From Candidatus Gastranaerophilales bacterium (GTDB lineage: Bacteria > Cyanobacteriota > Vampirovibrionia > Gastranaerophilales > Gastranaerophilaceae): DNA of 64,000 nt. The notes beneath the pieces are model-generated. The model did no database searches. It saw nothing but the letters and a program-made list of their open reading frames with translations, and had not been told where the DNA came from. This document shows, piece by piece, positions 1 through 7,541 of this stretch. The translations under genes and the position numbers were made by a program. Numbering within the stretch: the first letter of the stretch is position 1; the number at the start of each line of letters is the position of its first letter. The stretch covers positions 25,936 to 89,935 of the forward strand of contig CALVAO010000009.1 of assembly GCA_944325515.1 (NCBI GenBank), given 5' to 3'.

Positions 1-1095
1 CTGCCAGCCTTTATGCTCATCTAAAAAGAGTGCTGTTTTATCCATATCAGCATCAAAAATCTGAACATTTCTGGAGTCAATATCAATAACTTCGTTGTTT
101 TCATCAGAAAGAAAATTGTTTAAGCTTATTTTTTGCATACCCGCCGTTTTTTGAATTATTTCAGCATGCGTAAAGTGGTTGATTTCTTTTAGCGGATATA
201 TGTGACCGGTCTTGAGTGCTTCATTATATGAATTTATAAAATTATCATCTATCTGCTGAAATTTGGAAGAAACTTCCGCGTACTCGTCAATAACAATAAT
301 ATATTCGCAAAAATAATCAAGAATACTTGCAAAATCACTTTCAAAATAAGATTGGTAAACATTTATACCCTCAAAATATCCTTCATTATGAACCTGCTCT
401 TTTAGTTCGGACGGGAATTCAGAAGGCGGGTTATCTCCAAGCACAAATTTATACAGAGGTTTTATGTTTATTTCTTTAATTTTATCTATAGACTTTTGGG
501 TTTCATTATCAAAAAATCTTATATCTACGATTTCATCACCCCAAAATTCTATTCTGACAGGGTTTTCATCCAGAGAATATATATCTGAAATATCGCCTCT
601 TATGCTGAATTCTCCAATATCAGAAACCATTGTAGAACGTTTGTAGCCAAGTTTTATCAAACGTTTAAGCAGTTCTTGCTGAGAAATTTCATCTCCGATT
701 TTTAAGCAGAAGGATTCTTCATGTAAAAATTTTTCATGCGGGAATTTCTCCAGAAGAGTTTTTACCGGAGTTATGACAATATCCGGCTTGGCAAGCAGAA
801 TATCAATCTGCTTTTGGTAGTCATATAAATTTCCTGCGACGGTTTCGTATGGCGAAATATTTTGATATGGCAGAATTTCTGCATTTATATCAAATATCCT
901 TTCCAAATCCGATGCATATTTTAAAGAAGCTTGTTCTGTCGAGGTGATAAAAAGAACTTTTCTGCCGGAAAGTTTATAAATATAATCCAACAGCAAAAGA
1001 CGGCTGAATGTTGTTAAGCCGGTCAGTGTAAAGCTCTTCTGCTTTTTTATATTTCTGACTAACTGGTCGTAAAATGATGCGTGCTCTAGTTTCAT
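1..1095 (-). CDS. mfd: Transcription-repair coupling factor Mfd, N-terminal part (cut by window edge)
   Basis: Reading leftward from an ATG at 1095, 365 codons stay open to the window edge. Mfd is an ATP-driven translocase that displaces stalled RNA polymerase and recruits UvrA. The visible part is the UvrB-like N-terminal module: a nucleotide-binding-like start (residues 25-50), the conserved PYE patch near residues 78-84, and the diagnostic segment at about 161-200, where GEFSIRGDISDIY is followed by RIEFWGDEI and FFDNETQKS. The RNA-polymerase-binding domain and helicase motor lie outside the window. Similarity to this part of Mfd is strong; UvrB lacks this combination. No neighbouring gene is close enough to suggest an operon. 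Confidence 0.9.
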   Translation of the reverse strand, partial: MKLEHASFYDQLVRNIKKQKSFTLTGLTTFSRLLLLDYIYKLSGRKVLFITSTEQASLKYASDLERIFDINAEILPYQNISPYETVAGNLYDYQKQIDILLAKPDIVITPVKTLLEKFPHEKFLHEESFCLKIGDEISQQELLKRLIKLGYKRSTMVSDIGEFSIRGDISDIYSLDENPVRIEFWGDEIVDIRFFDNETQKSIDKIKEINIKPLYKFVLGDNPPSEFPSELKEQVHNEGYFEGINVYQSYFESDFASILDYFCEYIIVIDEYAEVSSKFQQIDDNFINSYNEALKTGHIYPLKEINHFTHAEIIQKTAGMQKISLNNFLSDENNEVIDIDSRNVQIFDADMDKTALFLDEHKGWQ

Positions 1096-1235
1096 AATGG
1101 TGTGTGTTTAAGTTCTCTTTTGATATTAACCTAAATTTTAGACTATTTCAAGCTTAGTAAAACAGTTCGGGCAGTTGCAGGCAAAACAAAAATTATTATA
1201 TAAAAAAATAGAGAAAATTCTCCAAACTACCGCGT

Positions 1236-1412
1236 CTCGCGCCCCGCGAGCGTGTTATGCGTTAGCATAACGATAGCGAGTGAAAACGTGCAGGCTTGCC
1301 TGCAAAATCCATTTAGTCTCACACCCGCAAGGGTGTAGAAAACGATTGTGTTTTTCTCTTTCTTTGCTAACGTTTCTTTCTCTTTTTATCGCAAAAAAGA
1401 GAAAGAAATGTT
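1236..1412. repeat. Cluster of five short hairpins in a 430-bp non-coding gap
   Basis: Between mfd and the next gene there is no plausible ORF. There are five perfect or near-perfect palindromes in series: CTCGCG/CGCGAG (1236-1250), GTTATGC/GCATAAC (1254-1271), TGCAGGC/GCCTGCA (1289-1304), ACACCC/GGGTGT (1321-1336), and a long pyrimidine/purine stem at 1369-1412 of about 18 pairs. The last could terminate transcription from either side. The phrase GATAGCGAGTGA after the second hairpin resembles GATAGCCCGTGA after the hairpin at 63184, so this may be a dispersed element. Confidence 0.5.
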
Positions 1413-1529
1413 AAAAAAACTAATTAAAACTAAAAAATCTAAACTTAACTTCATATTGCAATGCAAAAAAGAAACCCAAAAATAAAACAAGAGCCAATCC
1501 CGGCTTGCCGGGTAAAAAACTGCACAGCT

Positions 1530-1862
1530 CTAGCTGTGATTAGGGCTTTCGTATTCTATACCCATTTCTTTGAGTGCAGAAATAAAGCGTTCTGCACATG
1601 CACTCTGCACTTCCGGCGGAACTACTCTTAGTATTTCAACGGTTTTAGATATAATGGGATCCTTATCATACCACCTGCTTCCGTTGACAGGCTTTACAAG
1701 GTCATAAAATCTATCCAGGGCTTCTTTAGAAACCTTCTGTTCTAATTTATCAAGAAAAACAACAGCATGCTCTCTCAGCTCGTCTTGATAATTCTTTAAT
1801 AATTCAATAACTTCCAAAAGTTTAGGGTCATGGTCATACCATCTTTTATATGCGGGACTCAT
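1530..1862 (-). CDS. Conserved small protein with a duplicated RWYDxDP unit
   Basis: A 110-residue soluble protein that I do not recognise. It is an internal duplication. RWYDHDPKLLEVIELL (about residues 7-22) and RWYDKDPIISKTVEIL (about 63-78) are clearly the same unit, each followed by a helical stretch ending in a leucine-rich helix. Its ATG lies inside the last codons of murA (17-bp overlap), so the two are probably co-transcribed and translationally coupled. There is no signal peptide, membrane segment or Cys/His cluster. The function is unknown; the overlap suggests a link to envelope growth, but only by position. Confidence 0.75.
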   Translation of the reverse strand: MSPAYKRWYDHDPKLLEVIELLKNYQDELREHAVVFLDKLEQKVSKEALDRFYDLVKPVNGSRWYDKDPIISKTVEILRVVPPEVQSACAERFISALKEMGIEYESPNHS

Positions 1863-3183
1863 TAATTACCCCCTTTTCTGGAGCTTTAATCTGGTTAAAC
1901 TCTGCTCCTTCGTTATCATCATATCTATATATCTTAGCCCCCAGCTTCTGCAGTTTATATTCAAACTCTTCATAGCCTCGGTCAATGTGGTGCAGTTTTT
2001 CTACTATAGTTTCTCCGTTAGCCATCAGCCCTGCTATAACAAGGGCGGCTCCCGCTCTTAGGTCGCTTGCCGCAACTGTAGCGCCCGTAAGATTTTTTAC
2101 ACCTTTAATAATTGCATGGTTCCTGTCTTGATGAATATCTGCACCCATTCTTCTTAAGTCCGGAACCTGCATAAACCTGTTTTCATAAAGACTTTCTGTA
2201 ATAATACCCACGCCGTTTGCAGTTGTTAGAAGTGTCATTGCAATTGCCTGCAAATCTGTTGGAAATCCTGGATATGGCTGGGTTACAAAGTTAATGGATG
2301 TCAGCCTGTTTCTGCAGCTTACTTCTATGGTTGTAGGTTCTACAAGCTTTATATTGGCGCCCATTTTGATTAATTTATCGTTAAAAAATGTTAAATGTGC
2401 AGGGTATACATTTTTAAGTATTGCTTTACCTTTTGTGGCAACAACAGCTGCCATAAAAGTTCCGGCTTCAATTCTGTCAGGAATTGTTGTATATTCAGCA
2501 GAATGCAGGTCAGAAGGCTTAACGCCGTTTATTAATATCTCTGAGGTGCCTGCGCCGGTAACATCTGCGCCAATAGTATTTAAGAAGTTTGCTAAATCAA
2601 CAATCTCCGGTTCTTGTGCGGCATTCTGTATTCTGGTAGCACCATCTGCCAAAATTGCTGCCAGCATTAAATTTTCTGTAGCTCCTACTGACGGTATATC
2701 CAAATATATATCAGTACCCGTTAATTTAGAAGCTTTTGCATGGACATATCCGTTTTCTATTTTAATTTTTGCCCCGAGAGCCTCAAGCCCTTTGATATGA
2801 AAGTCAACCCGTCTTTCTCCGATTGCGCATCCTCCAGGAAGTGCAACAATTGCCTCTTTACAGCGGGACATCAAAGCGCCGAGAATTATAAATGAGGCGC
2901 GCATTTTACTTACAAGCTCATACTTAGCGGTAATAGATGTAATATTAGAAGCGTCTACTTCTACAGACTTCTCTTCTTTATCATAAATATAAGAAGCACC
3001 TAAGTCAGAAAGCACATTCAGCATTATATCAACATCTGTTAGGCGCGGGACATTATAGATTTTTGTTTTGCCTTTAACAAGAATAGTGGCAGCAAGAAGT
3101 TTAAGAACGGCATTTTTGGCTCCGCCTATAGAAACTTCGCCCTTAAGAGTCTCTCCGCCTTGTATTTTGAATTTCTCTGCCAA
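1846..3183 (-). CDS. murA: UDP-N-acetylglucosamine 1-carboxyvinyltransferase (MurA)
   Basis: Catalyses enolpyruvyl transfer from phosphoenolpyruvate to UDP-GlcNAc, the first committed step of peptidoglycan synthesis, in the cytoplasm. The N-terminal GAKNAVLKLL (residues 21-30) carries the Lys-Asn substrate pair. The mobile catalytic loop reads ALPGGCAIG, with the catalytic Cys at about residue 119, so a fosfomycin-sensitive Cys form is predicted. The protein is 445 residues, slightly longer than the usual 420 or so. The extra C-terminal 20 residues are polar and overlap the next gene. It begins 58 bp downstream of the mnmA stop on the same strand, so mnmA-murA may share a transcript. Confidence 0.96.
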   Translation of the reverse strand: MAEKFKIQGGETLKGEVSIGGAKNAVLKLLAATILVKGKTKIYNVPRLTDVDIMLNVLSDLGASYIYDKEEKSVEVDASNITSITAKYELVSKMRASFIILGALMSRCKEAIVALPGGCAIGERRVDFHIKGLEALGAKIKIENGYVHAKASKLTGTDIYLDIPSVGATENLMLAAILADGATRIQNAAQEPEIVDLANFLNTIGADVTGAGTSEILINGVKPSDLHSAEYTTIPDRIEAGTFMAAVVATKGKAILKNVYPAHLTFFNDKLIKMGANIKLVEPTTIEVSCRNRLTSINFVTQPYPGFPTDLQAIAMTLLTTANGVGIITESLYENRFMQVPDLRRMGADIHQDRNHAIIKGVKNLTGATVAASDLRAGAALVIAGLMANGETIVEKLHHIDRGYEEFEYKLQKLGAKIYRYDDNEGAEFNQIKAPEKGVINESRI

Positions 3184-3240
3184 AATTCCTCCAATCTATA
3201 ATAATCATACAATTATTATAACAAAATGTAAAGACACCTC

Positions 3241-4278
3241 TTAAATAAATCCCCCGCCGAGAAGATGCCCGTCGTTAATGTCGTATAAAACGCATGCTTG
3301 CCCTTTGGAAATGGCTGATACAGGGGCTTTGAAATTTATTGTGCATTCTGTGCCGTTAATTTCTATCTCCGCCGGAGCTGAGTGCATGTTGTATCTTATT
3401 TTTACCAGAGCTTCAAAAGCCTTTTTGTCCTGCGGATAGTTCCAATTTATATCTTTTAATATTAAATTATCCGAATAAAGCTCTTGTTTAAAACCTACAT
3501 ATACAATGTTATTTAGAGCATCAATACCCGTAACGTACAATGCCTCCGGCGATGCAATTCCTATACCTTTTCTCTGTCCGATTGTATATTGCCAGAAACC
3601 GTCATGTTCTCCGAGTTTTTTTCCTGTTGTTTTGTCTATAAAATCACCGCGTCTTGGCGGGAGAATGTTGTTTAAGTATTTTTTTGCCGTCATGGGCGCC
3701 TTTATAAAACATATATCCTGGCTTTCTTTTGATGACTTGCTCGGAAGGTCGTTATCAAAGGCTATTTTTCTGACTTCATCCTTTTTAAGGGAAGCCAGCG
3801 GGAACAACGTTCTGCTTAATTGATTTTGGCTGAGCGAGAAAAGAAAATATAACTGGTCTTTATGCTCGTCTGATGCAGGATAAAGTTTGTAGAAATTCCC
3901 ATCTTTTTTCAGATTGGCATAATGTCCGGTTGCCATATATTCGGCGCCGAGTTTTTCCAGTGCAAAATTAAACAGTTCTCCCCATTTTACATATTTGTTG
4001 CACATAATACAGGGATTCGGAGTTTCTCCGCTTTTGTACGAATTTTCAAAATAGTTTATAACTTTTTCTTTAAAAATATTAGTCAAATCCGCCGGATAAA
4101 ACGGAATTTCCAGCTTTTTAGCAACGGCTTCGGCATTTCTTATAACCAGTTCAGACTCTTCTGTATCCGTCATTTTGGCGGTTACACCGATAACATTATA
4201 CCCCTGCCGTTTAAGAAGCAGGGCTGTAACACTGCTGTCGATTCCGCCTGACAATGCAACTGCAACGGTTTTATTCAT
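3241..4278 (-). CDS. mnmA: tRNA-specific 2-thiouridylase MnmA
   Basis: Makes 2-thiouridine at position 34 of Lys, Glu and Gln tRNAs, using ATP and relayed persulfide sulfur. The PP-loop SGGIDSS is at residues 10-16. The catalytic cysteine pair is present: the TPNPCIMCN segment with Cys93, and SKESQDICFI with Cys190. The C-terminal beta-barrel contains GQRKGIGI. Length (345 residues) is typical. The ATG overlaps the end of the upstream unknown gene by 8 bp, which indicates translational coupling. Confidence 0.95.
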   Translation of the reverse strand: MNKTVAVALSGGIDSSVTALLLKRQGYNVIGVTAKMTDTEESELVIRNAEAVAKKLEIPFYPADLTNIFKEKVINYFENSYKSGETPNPCIMCNKYVKWGELFNFALEKLGAEYMATGHYANLKKDGNFYKLYPASDEHKDQLYFLFSLSQNQLSRTLFPLASLKKDEVRKIAFDNDLPSKSSKESQDICFIKAPMTAKKYLNNILPPRRGDFIDKTTGKKLGEHDGFWQYTIGQRKGIGIASPEALYVTGIDALNNIVYVGFKQELYSDNLILKDINWNYPQDKKAFEALVKIRYNMHSAPAEIEINGTECTINFKAPVSAISKGQACVLYDINDGHLLGGGFI

Positions 4279-4996
4279 CCAAAAGCACTTTCTCGCCGTA
4301 TGCTGTTAATCTGTATTCAGAAGCCCCGACTAAACCTGTTAAATCAGGCAGACACTCAATATAATCACGATTGATAGCTTCCTGCAAAACGCTGTGGTCA
4401 ATGATTACAGCGATATTCTGCATTAATTTTGCATTAAGCTGCTTGAGCGTAAAACGCGGTTTCTGCTCGTATTGAGTAAAGTAGTATGCAGTCAGTAAAA
4501 GATAATCAATTTTTCTTTCAACTTTTCTTGCGCTTATATAATTCAAAAATGCACTGTCTTTTTTTATAGAAGGACTCGGTTTGAAAGATAGTTCTGTCTG
4601 CGGGGATTTCATAGAATTTTCTAAAATGTTATCAAAAACGCCGGATGTAGAATTTTCCGGAACAGCATTCTCTTTTGGCGGAGCATAGAAAATATCTAAA
4701 TTTTTATTGGTGCTGTCATCCTCTTCAAGTTTAGCCGGCTGTATTTCCGCCTCTTGAGGAATTTCTGTTTTAGGCTTTCTTTTTAACTGCTCATCAATTT
4801 TTTGCTGTGTTATTTCTTTTTCAGTGTTGATTTGGGTATTAACCATTTCTTTGCACTGCTGTACTTTTCTTTTCTGAATATATTCGGAGGCTTTTCTTAC
4901 CCACAGTGCAAACTGATCGTTTATCAGCTCCTTGTCAGTTGTTGATAACGATAACTCATACTTCCCTTTTTTTATTTTAAATGAATAAGTAGACAT
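4271..4996 (-). CDS. Unknown protein: short N-terminal module, acidic linker, winged-helix-like C-terminus
   Basis: A 241-residue protein that I do not recognise. Residues 1-40 (YSFKIKKGKYELSLSTTD, ending in an FALWVRKA helix) form a small beta-hairpin/helix module. Residues 45-150 are a low-complexity linker rich in Glu, Lys, Gln and Pro. Residues 155-241 look like a compact helical, perhaps winged-helix, domain ending in SEYRLTAYGEKVLLDE. The N-terminal module also occurs alone in the 40-residue gene just upstream (5011-5133). It overlaps the mnmA start by 8 bp and is therefore likely the head of a mnmA-murA operon. A DNA- or RNA-binding role is possible but unproved. Confidence 0.7.
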   Translation of the reverse strand: MSTYSFKIKKGKYELSLSTTDKELINDQFALWVRKASEYIQKRKVQQCKEMVNTQINTEKEITQQKIDEQLKRKPKTEIPQEAEIQPAKLEEDDSTNKNLDIFYAPPKENAVPENSTSGVFDNILENSMKSPQTELSFKPSPSIKKDSAFLNYISARKVERKIDYLLLTAYYFTQYEQKPRFTLKQLNAKLMQNIAVIIDHSVLQEAINRDYIECLPDLTGLVGASEYRLTAYGEKVLLDE

Positions 4997-5010
4997 TGTT
5001 CCCCTTTGTT

Positions 5011-5133
5011 TTATTTATCCTGCAGGAGTTCTTCGCGCCACTTGTTTAACTGTTCTTCTACAAACTCCAAATCATCAGATTTCAATTCGATTTCAATATC
5101 GCCTTTTTTCATTTTGAATACATATTCGTGCAT
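5011..5133 (-). CDS. 40-residue protein, stand-alone copy of the neighbour's N-terminal module
   Basis: A short ORF with a textbook ribosome binding site (GGAGG, 4-5 nt before the ATG at 5133). The product begins MHEYVFKMKKGDIEIELKSD and ends in NKWREELLQDK. It aligns over nearly its whole length with residues 4-40 of the adjacent 241-residue protein: Y-x-FK-[IM]-KKG, an alternating beta pattern, then a helix containing Q-x-x-x-W. It lies just upstream on the same strand, so the two are probably expressed together and may interact or compete. No function is known. Confidence 0.65.
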   Translation of the reverse strand: MHEYVFKMKKGDIEIELKSDDLEFVEEQLNKWREELLQDK

Positions 5134-5194
5134 ATACCCTCCTTAATGTATAAAGTGTACCTTAAAATTTTTTAACTTTCAAGTATGATAATAA

Positions 5195-5223
5195 TTGTAA
5201 AATAAGTTGATATATTATATAAT
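5195..5223 (+). promoter_or_regulatory. Sigma-70-type promoter
   Basis: TTGTAA, a 17-bp spacer, then a perfect TATAAT, 22 bp before the ATG of the 142-residue gene. This is the ordinary promoter form in the window and contrasts with the GGCA/TACTTT type described elsewhere. Confidence 0.55.
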
Positions 5224-5244
5224 ATAAAAAAAGGGATATGTATT

Positions 5245-5673
5245 ATGTCAGCTATTGAAAATATTCAATCATCGCTAACAGCTGGTCTGCTGGAAGCAGG
5301 CGCCGGCAATAAACTTGAAGAAGTCAATCGCCAATTAGAAAGTCTTCCGCAGGTTTTAGATAAAAATACTTTGCAGAGTCTTAAAGATGGTGAGTATGAT
5401 ATAACTCTGCAAGAATATACGGATTTAAACACGTACAGAACCAACATGGGGATACTGTACGGAAACTTTTCAAACAACCGCTTTCATTCTGTGCTGAATA
5501 CTCTTCTGGGTAACAGGGAGAATGAGACGGTAAACGCAAGAGATTTTATGAGTGCGATGCAAGACAGAGGTTTGACAGAAAAGACTGCTTTCCAGCTATA
5601 TACGGCAATGAAAACATATTCTATTACATCTACGCTGATTGGCGGAAATAGTTTTGTAAGCGCAAGGGTTTAG
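5245..5673 (+). CDS. Unknown 142-residue helical protein
   Basis: I do not recognise this protein. It is soluble and mostly helical, with no signal peptide or Cys/His motif. Two segments look structured: residues 20-70 (a Leu-rich pair of helices) and 85-135, which include AMQDRGLTEKTAFQLYTAMKTY. An AAAGGG-type ribosome binding site precedes the ATG. It is followed after 58 bp by the secreted metzincin-like gene on the same strand, so the two may be co-expressed. Confidence 0.65.
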   Translation: MSAIENIQSSLTAGLLEAGAGNKLEEVNRQLESLPQVLDKNTLQSLKDGEYDITLQEYTDLNTYRTNMGILYGNFSNNRFHSVLNTLLGNRENETVNARDFMSAMQDRGLTEKTAFQLYTAMKTYSITSTLIGGNSFVSARV

Positions 5674-5731
5674 ATTTCAATATTTTAAGTTATAATGATT
5701 ATTGTAAAAGTGTTAAAGAGGTTTAGATATT

Positions 5732-6958
5732 ATGAAAAAGATGGTAATTAGTGCATTTATTGTTGCTGCAGGAGCGTTTTCTCTGTGTAATTTTAGTGAT
5801 ATCCCGGCATCCGTACATCCGGATTTATCTTTCAAAAATTCTTACGCAATAGTTCTCGGTTATGATAAATCAATGAGCGAAAAAACTATTAAAGCCGCTG
5901 TTATTGACAGTTATTTTAGAGAAGTTGCCGCAAATGGCAAAATAATAAGATGGAATAAAGAATCTTTTCCTTTAAAGGTATATATTCAAGATTCAGCAGA
6001 TGTCCCGGAATACTACAGAGAAATCGTAATGAGTGCTTATCAATCATGGCAGAGAGCCAGCGACGGACTTGTAAGATTTATGTTTGTAGAAACTCCAGAA
6101 GAAGCCGATATGAAATGCTTCTTTAAAAATGTTGAAGGGCAGACCACAATAGGTTCACATGCGTTTTCAATAAACGGGAACACTATTACGGGCTCTACCA
6201 CTATTTATAAAATAACTGATGAAAAAAATCATAACCTGGATTCAAAACAATTGTTCTCATCAGCTCTTCAAGAAATTGGACATTCTCTTGGGCTAAATGG
6301 CAAAAGCCCGAGTATATATGACGTAATGTATCCAATAGGAACAAAATTTAACACTGAAATTACTGCAAGAGATTTAAAAACGCTTGCTCTATTATATTCA
6401 GTAGTTCCGGATATAACCAATAAACCTATGACGAAAGAAGAAGCTGCACAACTGTTTACGGTTCAAGAAATTCTTTCCACATTAAATGTTCCTGTAGACG
6501 ATTCTACAAATCCGGATGAAGTTGTTGCAAATGATATTGAAACGCATCTTGCTCTGGCTGAAGAATACAGGAAAAAAGCTGAATACGATAAAGCTGCACA
6601 AGAATATCAAGCTGTTGCACAGATGAAAACCGATATGAGAAGCAAATCTGAAGTTTATTATGAAGTTGCTGTCATGTATCTGGATGCAGAAGAGTTTGAC
6701 AAGGCTAAGAGCTGTGCAGAAATTGCATGCGCAACTGATATGAATGATTTGACAGAAACTCTGCCGGCATTAATTGATTATTATACAAAACGTTCAAACT
6801 CTGCTGTAGAACAGCTGGAAGCAATTTTGCAGCAGGATCCGTATAATAAGCATGCCTATAAACTCCTGTGCCAAATCTATAGAGAAAAGCATCATGAAAA
6901 CATGCTTAATGCTACAATTAAGAAATACGGTAAAACAGCAGGTACTATAGAAGAGTAA
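5732..6958 (+). CDS. Exported metzincin-like protein with TPR repeats; zinc site degenerate
   Basis: 408 residues with an N-terminal signal peptide (about 1-25). Residues 72-215 are a matrixin/metzincin-like domain. The expected HExxHxxGxxGHS zinc motif reads QEIGHSLGLNGKS (180-192), so the first and third zinc-binding histidines are Gln and Lys. The Glu, the middle His and the Met-turn (DVMYP) remain. The C-terminal half (about 270-400) is helical TPR-like repeats. An intact paralogue with the same architecture is at 53658-55121; both metzincin domains end in LLY then a few residues and PDITN. It is probably a non-catalytic binding protein outside the cytoplasm. A strong terminator follows. 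Confidence 0.75.
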   Translation: MKKMVISAFIVAAGAFSLCNFSDIPASVHPDLSFKNSYAIVLGYDKSMSEKTIKAAVIDSYFREVAANGKIIRWNKESFPLKVYIQDSADVPEYYREIVMSAYQSWQRASDGLVRFMFVETPEEADMKCFFKNVEGQTTIGSHAFSINGNTITGSTTIYKITDEKNHNLDSKQLFSSALQEIGHSLGLNGKSPSIYDVMYPIGTKFNTEITARDLKTLALLYSVVPDITNKPMTKEEAAQLFTVQEILSTLNVPVDDSTNPDEVVANDIETHLALAEEYRKKAEYDKAAQEYQAVAQMKTDMRSKSEVYYEVAVMYLDAEEFDKAKSCAEIACATDMNDLTETLPALIDYYTKRSNSAVEQLEAILQQDPYNKHAYKLLCQIYREKHHENMLNATIKKYGKTAGTIEE

Positions 6959-6975
6959 TAAATCTAACTAACCCG

Positions 6976-7011
6976 AAAAGCCCATGCTTTTAAGATAAGC
7001 ATGGGCTTTTT
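6976..7011 (+). terminator. Rho-independent terminator
   Basis: AAAAGCCCATGCTT, a 7-nt loop, AAGCATGGGCTTTTT: a 14-bp stem with a T-run, 18 bp after the metzincin-like gene. Confidence 0.9.
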
Positions 7012-7079
7012 GACTAATGTATTTTTTGTTTTAATCAAGTATAGTATACGTATAAATTGAATATACAGTTTTGCAAAAA

Positions 7080-7184
7080 AATATTCGCCACCAGGACCCA
7101 CTTGCATTGCACATGCTTGTTTATAGGAGAGAAGCCTCCGAGAGGTCGTACGTGGTAAAGGGCAGCTTTTAGTCTGCCCTTTTA
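7080..7184 (+). ncRNA. Candidate structured small RNA with its own terminator
   Basis: A gene-free stretch less AT-rich than its surroundings folds into a plausible two-armed RNA. CCAC (7088-7091) pairs with GTGG (7152-7155), and GACC (7095-7098) pairs with GGTC (7144-7147). Inside are hairpins GCAT/ATGC (7104-7116) and GGAG/CTCC (7126-7139). A strong terminator follows directly (AAAGGGCAG/CTGCCCTTTT, 7157-7184). An AT-rich promoter-like stretch with TATAGTATAC lies upstream. I do not see the conserved cores of SRP RNA, tmRNA or RNase P. It could be a 6S-like RNA or a lineage-specific RNA; the strand is set by the terminator. Confidence 0.4.
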
Positions 7185-7284
7185 TATAAAGAAATAGAAA
7201 ATTAGTTTTGATTGTATAATATAATTCATATAAGCTTAATATGGTATATAGAAAATTTATGAGTTATACACGAAAATATAAAAT

Positions 7285-7503
7285 ATGGAAGAAAAGAATA
7301 GATTAAAAAATTTAGGTATAAATGTTAAGAGCGAACGCTTAAGACGCAATATCTCACAAGAAAAATTAGCAGAACTTACAAATATTTCAAGAAATTCTAT
7401 AAGCTTGATTGAAACAGGTAAAATTAATCCTACTATTTTAAAGATGATTGATATTGCAAATGTTTTAGGCGTAGAATTAAGCACATTAATTAAAGGTATT
7501 TAA
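7285..7503 (+). CDS. Small XRE-family helix-turn-helix regulator
   Basis: A 72-residue protein that is entirely one lambda-Cro/Xre helix-turn-helix domain. SERLRRNISQEKLAELTNIS is followed by RNSISLIETGKINP and a final helix pair ending in ALGV-like VLGVELSTLI. It has no effector domain. Such minimal Xre proteins usually act as dimeric repressors of nearby genes; the target is unknown. The ATG has only a weak ribosome binding site. It converges on prs, which reads the opposite way. Confidence 0.85.
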   Translation: MEEKNRLKNLGINVKSERLRRNISQEKLAELTNISRNSISLIETGKINPTILKMIDIANVLGVELSTLIKGI

Positions 7504-7541
7504 TTAGTTTAACTTAATTTTAGGCTTGAACAAGCAGAATG

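Noticed and set aside
2294..2800. A 168-codon open frame antisense to murA
   Set aside because: It is complementary to the MurA catalytic region, has no ribosome binding site and its composition mirrors the codon pattern of murA.
7080..7184. Signal recognition particle RNA
   Set aside because: The conserved apical GGAA/GNRA loop with its asymmetric internal loop is absent; left as an unclassified RNA candidate.
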